Shown here: positions 59,101 through 64,000 of the stretch, piece after piece
How positions within the stretch are numbered: the first letter of the stretch is position 1
How the letters are laid out: each line of letters begins with the position of its first letter
Notes under the pieces: generated by a model
Databases searched by the model: none
Told to the model about the DNA's origin: nothing
Seen by the model: the letters and a program-made list of their open reading frames with translations, nothing else
NCBI GenBank assembly: GCA_001507425.1
Contig: LMAJ01000001.1
Coordinates: 186,001 to 250,000 of the forward strand
Length of the DNA stretch: 64,000 nt
Direction of reading: 5' to 3'
From: Flavobacteriaceae bacterium CRH
Lineage (GTDB): Bacteria > Bacteroidota > Bacteroidia > Flavobacteriales > Flavobacteriaceae
Translations under genes and position numbers: made by a program

Positions 59101-59937
59101 TTATTCAACTTCTGATTTTATAGTTATCGGAAGGTTATATGCAGTTCGTACTGCTTTTCCATTTAATATTCCAGGGCTCCATTTTGTTTTAATTGATTTT
59201 AAAACTCGAATGGCTTCTTTACCAACTCCGTAACCAGGATCATTTCTTACCATGATATCCGTTATAGAACCATCTTTTTCGATTACAAAAGAAACATAAA
59301 CTTTTAAAGTTCTTTCAGCATCTAATTCTGGTCTTGTAAAATTATTTCCTACATAAGTGTAGAATTTGCTCATTCCTCCCGGAAATTCAGGCATTTTGTC
59401 TAGCTCATTTATGGTAAGAACTTCTTTTTCACCACCGCCAACTACAGCTGGTTTGGTTCCTTCACCATTTCCGTTTCCGTTTGATGGCAATACATTAACA
59501 GCATTTCCTGCTCCTGTAGAAGTTTTATCTACAACAGGAATATTGTCTGTAGTTGGTGCAATATTTTGCACTGCTTGTTCAGTAGCAACAACAATAGGAT
59601 TTACTAATTGTACAAGATCTGTTGGTGGTGTTTTAACTTGCTTTTGCGGTGGGGCAACTGCTTCTGGTTGTTTAGGAAGTACAATAGTCGGATCGATTGT
59701 GATCGGTCTAATTACTTCATCAATAATTGGTGGTGTTTCAATAACGGGCGGTGTTCTAAATTTACTAATCAGCATCGATAGACTTCCTATAGTTGCTATT
59801 ATTAGCAACGCCATAAAAAGTGCTGTAATAGTCGTTTTGGAACTCTCCTGGCGTAATTGATACGCTCCGTACTCTTTGTTTTTGTTTTCGAAAACAAGAT
59901 TTGTCCACTTGGTTTCGTAGATGCTTGAATTAGACAT
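59101..59937 (-). CDS. Energy transducer TonB
   Basis: A 278-residue protein that couples the proton gradient to outer-membrane receptors. A short cytoplasmic start (NKEYGAYQLRQESS, a motif common in Bacteroidota TonB) precedes one membrane segment (ITALFMALLIIATIGSLSML), a proline-rich periplasmic span (PPVIETPPIIDEVIRPITID and later QPEAVAPPQKQVKTPP), a Gly/Asn-rich linker and a TonB C-terminal domain (EFPGGMSKFYTYVGNNFTRP, KVYVSFVIEKDGSITDIMVR, KTKWSPGILNGKAVRTAYNL). No exbB/exbD nearby. Confidence 0.93.
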   Translation of the reverse strand: MSNSSIYETKWTNLVFENKNKEYGAYQLRQESSKTTITALFMALLIIATIGSLSMLISKFRTPPVIETPPIIDEVIRPITIDPTIVLPKQPEAVAPPQKQVKTPPTDLVQLVNPIVVATEQAVQNIAPTTDNIPVVDKTSTGAGNAVNVLPSNGNGNGEGTKPAVVGGGEKEVLTINELDKMPEFPGGMSKFYTYVGNNFTRPELDAERTLKVYVSFVIEKDGSITDIMVRNDPGYGVGKEAIRVLKSIKTKWSPGILNGKAVRTAYNLPITIKSEVE

Positions 59938-60094
59938 AGTTAATTGGATTTTAAGGTTAAGTAAACATTAAATCATAAGCCAAATAGGGTTGGTTAAAAC
60001 TAAGAACGGAAATAAATTAATTTTTTTGTGAGAAATTTGTAATATTTTAAGAATAAAAGCGATTATATCTTATTCTTTATCTAAAGATAATAAA

Positions 60095-60646
60095 TTATCT
60101 ATTACGTTCGATGATTTCTGCTAATAATTTTTTAGCACGAAGAAGTTTTACTTTTACATTGCTTAAAGGCTCATCAATTTTGATTGCGATTTCCTGATAA
60201 GTCATTTCCTGAAAATAACGTAACTGAATGACTTCCTGATAATGAGGTTTTAATTCCTTAATACAAAGTAATAAACGGGAAAGATTTTGCTCTTTAATTA
60301 AAGCATCTTCTGCAGATGGGGTAGTATCTGCAATATTGTAAGCCTGCTGATCTTCAGCATCGGTAATTTCAATAAAAAGATTGGTTTTCTTTTTACGCAA
60401 TAAATCGATATAAACGTTTTTGGCAATGGCAATTAACCAGGTGTTAAATTGAAACTCGGAGTTGTAAGTTGCAATTTTATCGAAAGCTTTAGAGAAAGTT
60501 TCTATAGTTATATCTTCCGCAGTAGTTTCGTTTTCAGTACGCTTTAACATAAAAGCATACACTTCATTCCAGTAATAATCTAATAAAAAAGTAAAGGCGA
60601 TCTGATCGCCTTTTTTTGCTTTTTCTATTTTAGAATTTATTTCCAA
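60095..60646 (-). CDS. ECF-type RNA polymerase sigma factor
   Basis: A 183-residue sigma-70 family factor with region 2 (AFTFLLDYYWNEVYAFMLKR, TAEDITIETFSKAFDKIATY, FNTWLIAIAKNVYIDLLRKK) and region 4 (LKPHYQEVIQLRYFQEMTYQ, EIAIKIDEPLSNVKVKLLRA). No anti-sigma gene follows. Its ATG overlaps the end of the glycosyltransferase gene by 10 bases, so both come from one transcript. Regulon unknown. Confidence 0.94.
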   Translation of the reverse strand: MEINSKIEKAKKGDQIAFTFLLDYYWNEVYAFMLKRTENETTAEDITIETFSKAFDKIATYNSEFQFNTWLIAIAKNVYIDLLRKKKTNLFIEITDAEDQQAYNIADTTPSAEDALIKEQNLSRLLLCIKELKPHYQEVIQLRYFQEMTYQEIAIKIDEPLSNVKVKLLRAKKLLAEIIERNR

Positions 60647-61740
60647 TGTACGGGTTTTGAAAAGATATTAGTTATAAAGATATTAATTTGCGTGAATATA
60701 AGCACTATCTCTACAATAGGAAACCAAATTTTCAGGTCTTTTTCTCTTAATTTTCCTGCAGAAAATCCCATTACGATCCACGCAATTGTGTAACGTGTAG
60801 CCAATAAAGCTAATACAGCAATCCATTGAAATTGCAATGACAGCAAGACTATAACCAATAAAAAGAAAAATAATTGTGAACTGTAAAAAAGTGACAATTG
60901 CACTTTATCAAAAAATTTATAGTGATTGGCAGTAGTGACGTGTCTTCTTTTTTGAATAAACCAATCGGCATATGATTTTTTAGGTGTAGAATAAGTAAAA
61001 CTTTCAGGATTGTAAGCAATTGTGGTGTTAGCTTTATTTGCTGCCTGATTTATAAACAAATCATCGTCGCCAGAACGAACCTGAATGTGTTCTATGAAAC
61101 CATTTACATTAAAAAATTCGTCTTTTTTATATGCTAAATTTCGGCCAACTCCCATATATGGTAATCCTGCTTTTGCCCATGAAAAATATTGTACTGCAGT
61201 AAGAACCGTTTCAAATCGTATAACTTTATTCAATAAAGAACGCTCTTTTTCATAACCTCCATAACCTAAAACAATAGTCTTTTCTTCGGTAAATTGAGAA
61301 GTCATTGCTGTAATCCATTCTTTTGAAGTTGGATAACAATCAGCATCGGTAAATAATAAATAATCTTTCTTTGAAGCTTTGATCCCTAATGTTAAAGCAT
61401 ATTTTTTGTTGCCCCAAAAAGCTTCATTGTTTTGCACTTTAACCAAACGGATGTTTGAATATTGTTTTTCAAATTCTTCAAAAACTTCCAGTGTTTCATC
61501 GCTCGAAGCATCGTCGATTAAAACAATTTCAAAGTCAGGATAATTTTGCTCAGCCAATAACGGAATGTATTTTTTTACATTCTCTTCTTCATTTTTTGCA
61601 CAAACAATCACTGAAACGGGAATGTTTTGATGTGTAATATTTTGTGGTTTGCTAAAAGCGAATTTTGCAAAAATACCCAAATAATAAAAAAGTTGTATTG
61701 TAACTATAGCAATAAAAAAGTAAAATATATATATAAGCAT
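60637..61740 (-). CDS. Membrane glycosyltransferase, family 2
   Basis: A 367-residue enzyme with an N-terminal membrane segment (YIFYFFIAIVTIQLFYYLGI), a GT-A domain (SVIVCAKNEEENVKKYIPLL, IVLIDDASSDETLEVFEEFE, YLLFTDADCYPTSKEW with the metal-binding DxD, RSGDDDLFINQAANK) and a QKRRHVTTANHY motif like the QxxRW of processive enzymes, followed by two or three C-terminal membrane segments. It probably adds sugars to a lipid or surface glycan; acceptor unknown. First gene of the pair with the sigma factor. Confidence 0.92.
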   Translation of the reverse strand: MLIYIFYFFIAIVTIQLFYYLGIFAKFAFSKPQNITHQNIPVSVIVCAKNEEENVKKYIPLLAEQNYPDFEIVLIDDASSDETLEVFEEFEKQYSNIRLVKVQNNEAFWGNKKYALTLGIKASKKDYLLFTDADCYPTSKEWITAMTSQFTEEKTIVLGYGGYEKERSLLNKVIRFETVLTAVQYFSWAKAGLPYMGVGRNLAYKKDEFFNVNGFIEHIQVRSGDDDLFINQAANKANTTIAYNPESFTYSTPKKSYADWFIQKRRHVTTANHYKFFDKVQLSLFYSSQLFFFLLVIVLLSLQFQWIAVLALLATRYTIAWIVMGFSAGKLREKDLKIWFPIVEIVLIFTQINIFITNIFSKPVHWK

Positions 61741-61778
61741 TTGAATTTAATTGTCGTTTAATTTCTGAATCTGCGATG

Positions 61779-61786
61779 CAAATGTA
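61779..61786 (-). promoter_or_regulatory. -7 promoter box for the glycosyltransferase/sigma operon
   Basis: Minus-strand TACATTTG matches TAnnTTTG, 38 bases before the ATG at 61740. Confidence 0.6.
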
Positions 61787-61822
61787 CTTATGAATTCCTA
61801 ATTTTCAATGGCTAAAAGCTAT

Positions 61823-62437
61823 TTACTTTCTGCATTTTGACATTTCGGCTGCCAGAGCGACAGATTGAGGGTTTTCAGTTTTTTCTAATTCAGAAATTAT
61901 ATTCTTATAATTGTGATCATCTCTGTTTTGTGACAGCTTTTTAGTAGCCTGAATTTCATCAATTTCAATCTCAAAACCAAATATTCCTCTGGCCTCGCGC
62001 ATTGTTTTTGTTGACAAATCTTCAACACGAACCGGGTTTTCAGAATTCGCTTCATATTTATCAACTAATTTTTTTAGCTGTTCTACCGTAGTGTCGTAAT
62101 CTACAATTTTGATTCGTCCGTAAACGTGTACGGCTATGTAATTCCATGTTGGTACATTTTCGTGATCGTACCAGGAAGAAGAAATATACCCATGTGCGCC
62201 TGAAAACACCGCTAAAACCTGGTCATTTTCAGCAAAACCTTCTGCTTGAGGGTTTAGTTTAGAAATATGTCCCTGCAGAATTTCTTTTCCATCAGAATTA
62301 ATTTCAAGTTCTATCGGAATATGTGTTGCGCATAATTTTCCGTGAGTTTGATTAATAAGGATTCCAAAACTGTTTTCTTTCAAAAAAGCCCTGATCGATT
62401 CCGGATCTTCGTCTTTATATATCTTTGGTGTATACAT
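61823..62437 (-). CDS. FMN-binding negative regulator-type protein (PaiB family)
   Basis: A 204-residue flavin-reductase-like split-barrel protein of the PaiB family: MYTPKIYKDEDPESIRAFLK, FGILINQTHGKLCATHIPIE, LQGHISKLNPQAEGF, VLAVFSGAHGYISSSWYDHE, VPTWNYIAVHVYGRIKI. In Bacillus, PaiB with the acetyltransferase PaiA represses sporulation and degradative-enzyme genes; in other bacteria the role is open. It lies 12 bases after a GNAT gene, a similar order. Confidence 0.92.
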   Translation of the reverse strand: MYTPKIYKDEDPESIRAFLKENSFGILINQTHGKLCATHIPIELEINSDGKEILQGHISKLNPQAEGFAENDQVLAVFSGAHGYISSSWYDHENVPTWNYIAVHVYGRIKIVDYDTTVEQLKKLVDKYEANSENPVRVEDLSTKTMREARGIFGFEIEIDEIQATKKLSQNRDDHNYKNIISELEKTENPQSVALAAEMSKCRK

Positions 62438-62449
62438 TTTTTCGAATTT

Positions 62450-62905
62450 TTATTTCAAAGATTTTCCGAAACAAACAGCTTCCGGGCGATCTTTATATTT
62501 TCCGTAATTCGGAATTACTTTATATTCTTGCTTTTGGTAAAATTGAATTGCCTCCTGATTTTTTAATCTCGTTTCTAAAATCAAATCAGTAAAACCAATT
62601 GTTTTTGCTTTTTTTTCTAAAAAAGCTAATATTGTTTTCCCAATTTTCTTTCCAGGATATTTCGAATACATTCGTTTTACTTCGCCAATATTTTCATCGA
62701 TTGGTCTGATTGCTCCACAACCAACAATTTCATTATCAATTTCAGCTATAACAAATAGAAATTTTGGATTTTCATATTCCCAGTCGGTAAAAGAATTTTT
62801 TCCATCGCTTCCAAAACGAAGATAGAGATTTGCCGACAATTCATCTATAATTGCTGCAACTTTTTCATCCGGATTTGTTATTTTTATGGAAATAGTTTCT
62901 TTCAT
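62450..62905 (-). CDS. GNAT-family N-acetyltransferase
   Basis: A 151-residue protein from the ATG at 62905; the frame extends to 62956 but the added 17 residues (MGIREICGRKNFNYFSK) are encoded in a dispersed repeat and look accidental. GNAT features: FLFVIAEIDNEIVGCGAIRP, the acetyl-CoA loop VKRMYSKYPGKKIGKTILAF, and LILETRLKNQEAIQFYQKQE, YKVIPNYGKY. Acceptor unknown. Pairs with the PaiB-like gene downstream. Confidence 0.9.
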   Translation of the reverse strand: MKETISIKITNPDEKVAAIIDELSANLYLRFGSDGKNSFTDWEYENPKFLFVIAEIDNEIVGCGAIRPIDENIGEVKRMYSKYPGKKIGKTILAFLEKKAKTIGFTDLILETRLKNQEAIQFYQKQEYKVIPNYGKYKDRPEAVCFGKSLK

Positions 62906-62934
62906 CTTAGAAAAGTAATTGAAGTTTTTTCTGC

Positions 62935-62989
62935 CACAAATTTCACGAATTCCCACAAATTAAATTCGTGCTAATTCGTGAAATTTGTG
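62935..62989. repeat. Intergenic palindrome, family B type
   Basis: CACAAATTTCACGAATT (62935-62951) pairs perfectly with 62973-62989 around a 21-base loop. It sits between murB and the GNAT gene. Confidence 0.85.
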
Positions 62990-62991
62990 TT

Positions 62992-64000
62992 TTATATGAC
63001 ATTCACTTCCGCTTCAATATGAATGCCGAAAGTTTCAAAAACCGTTTTTTGCACATCTCTAGAAACCGCTAAAATTTCTTGTCCGGTTGCATTTCCGTAA
63101 TTTACTAAAACCAAAGCCTGATTTTTATGAACACCTGCGTCGCCAAAACGTTTTCCTTTAAAACCAGCCTGCTCAATTAACCAGCCAGCCGGAACTTTTA
63201 CTTCTGTTTCTGAAACTTCATAATATTTCATTTCCGGAAATTTTTGATGGATTTTTTCAAAATCAGATTTCAATAAAATTGGATTTTTAAAGAAACTTCC
63301 GCTGTTTCCCAATTCTTTCGGATCCGGTAATTTGCTTTGTCTTATCGCAATTACAGCATTGCTCACATCTTTTAGTGTTGGCGTTGTAACATTGTTTTTA
63401 GCCAATTCAGCTGTAATATCTCCGTAAGAAGTATTTATTTTATGATTGTGTTTTGTCAATTTATAAATTACCGACGTAATAATGTATTGATCTTTGACTT
63501 CGTTTTTAAAAATGCTTTCACGATATCCAAAATTACATTCGTCGTTTGTGAAAGTTTTTATTTCCTGAGATTCAATATTAATGGTTTCACAAGAAACAAA
63601 AGTATCTTTTATCTCCGTTCCGTAGGCGCCAATATTCTGAACCGGAGTTGTACCAACATTCCCCGGAATAAGCGACATGTTTTCTAAACCGCCAAAATTG
63701 TTCTCAATAGTATAAAGAACGAAATCGTGCCAGGTTTCGCCGGCCTGACTTTCAACCCAAACAAAATCATCATCTTCTTTAATGATTTTCTTGCCTTTTA
63801 AATCAATATGGATAACCAAAGCGTCAATATCTTTCGTTAAAAGCATATTGCTTCCTCCGCCAAGAATAAACTTTTTCTCGTTTTTGTTTTCTTCTAAAAT
63901 GGTTTTCAATTCAGCAACCGAGTGAACGGCAACAAATTGTTTGGCGCTGGCTTCGATGCCAAAAGTATTGTAGTTTTTTAAAGAAAAATTGGATTGGATT
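62992..64000 (-). CDS. murB: UDP-N-acetylenolpyruvoylglucosamine reductase MurB (start beyond window)
   Basis: MurB reduces the enolpyruvyl group to make UDP-N-acetylmuramate in cell-wall synthesis, using FAD. The frame remains open to the right edge and upstream of 63909 reads IQSNFSLKNYNTFGIEASAK, the proper MurB N-terminus, so the true start is a few codons outside the window. Motifs: ILGGGSNMLLTKD, GLENMSLIPGNVGTTPVQNI, GAYGTEIKD, YRESIFKN, GNSGSFFKNP with the catalytic serine, and EAEVNVI with the C-terminal glutamate. A TTG at 63909 is not the start. Confidence 0.96.
   Translation of the reverse strand, partial: IQSNFSLKNYNTFGIEASAKQFVAVHSVAELKTILEENKNEKKFILGGGSNMLLTKDIDALVIHIDLKGKKIIKEDDDFVWVESQAGETWHDFVLYTIENNFGGLENMSLIPGNVGTTPVQNIGAYGTEIKDTFVSCETINIESQEIKTFTNDECNFGYRESIFKNEVKDQYIITSVIYKLTKHNHKINTSYGDITAELAKNNVTTPTLKDVSNAVIAIRQSKLPDPKELGNSGSFFKNPILLKSDFEKIHQKFPEMKYYEVSETEVKVPAGWLIEQAGFKGKRFGDAGVHKNQALVLVNYGNATGQEILAVSRDVQKTVFETFGIHIEAEVNVI

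Noticed and set aside
59366..59860. 164-codon plus-strand frame
   Set aside because: It is the reverse side of the proline-rich and linker part of tonB, which is clearly the real gene.
63442..63687. 81-codon plus-strand frame
   Set aside because: It is antisense to murB.
63907..63909. TTG as murB start
   Set aside because: The frame continues upstream with a correct MurB N-terminus, so the start is outside the window.

Overview
The window looks like the chromosome of a Flavobacterium-type member of the Bacteroidota. The DNA is AT-rich. Many genes are preceded by a Bacteroidota -7 promoter box of the form TAnnTTTG, and Shine-Dalgarno sites are not obvious. The gene set includes SusC/SusD proteins, TonB-dependent receptors, an HmuY haem lipoprotein, DUF-type lipoproteins and lipid A synthesis. 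There are no rRNA genes, insertion sequences, prophage genes or CRISPR arrays. Most of the window is ordinary core genome broken up by small accessory modules and an unusual number of intergenic palindromes.

Layout. 1-7.2 kb: a cut aminopeptidase P gene, a META-domain lipoprotein, the msrB-msrA repair pair, then idi, a PTPS-family gene, bcp and manA, followed by two tRNA-Thr(TGT) genes duplicated in tandem with their own promoters and terminators. 7.2-17.2 kb: lipoproteins, htpG, an OmpA-family lipoprotein, an orphan ABC ATPase, an S9 peptidase, fabH and cutC. 17.2-30.4 kb: an outer-membrane transport region with a TonB receptor, argS, a SusC/SusD pair whose susC is broken by a single-base frameshift, and a haem-uptake-like locus (DUF6607-like, receptor, HmuY). 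30.5-35.2 kb: a three-gene operon of two SGNH-fold proteins, one with a LysM domain inside the fold, and an MBOAT acyltransferase. 35.4-39 kb: ffh, folD, corA. 39-41.7 kb: a strongly folded GC-rich intergenic element, then a membrane protein, winged-helix regulator and DUF4173-type locus carrying two copies of the same dyad operator. 41.9-45.9 kb: an unknown 157-residue protein, a TPR histidine kinase with a LytTR regulator, and rluF. 46-48.3 kb: a cytochrome P450 and ABM monooxygenase pair divergent from an ArsR-type regulator. 48.4-53 kb: a hydrolase, the zinc-ribbon-like/Nif3 pair, and a YoeB-type toxin-antitoxin pair placed directly in front of lpxK. 53-64 kb: a hybrid histidine kinase, gap, lipA, an M48 protease, a PH-domain protein, TonB, a glycosyltransferase/sigma-factor pair, a GNAT/PaiB-like pair and murB, which runs off the right edge.

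Several start codons were moved to fit the -7 boxes or signal peptides. Both edge genes are partial. The most interesting unexplained items are the folded element at about 39.05-39.16 kb, the SGNH-LysM/MBOAT operon, the duplicated operator at 39.28 and 40.24 kb, the toxin-antitoxin pair driving lpxK, and the family of long intergenic hairpins.
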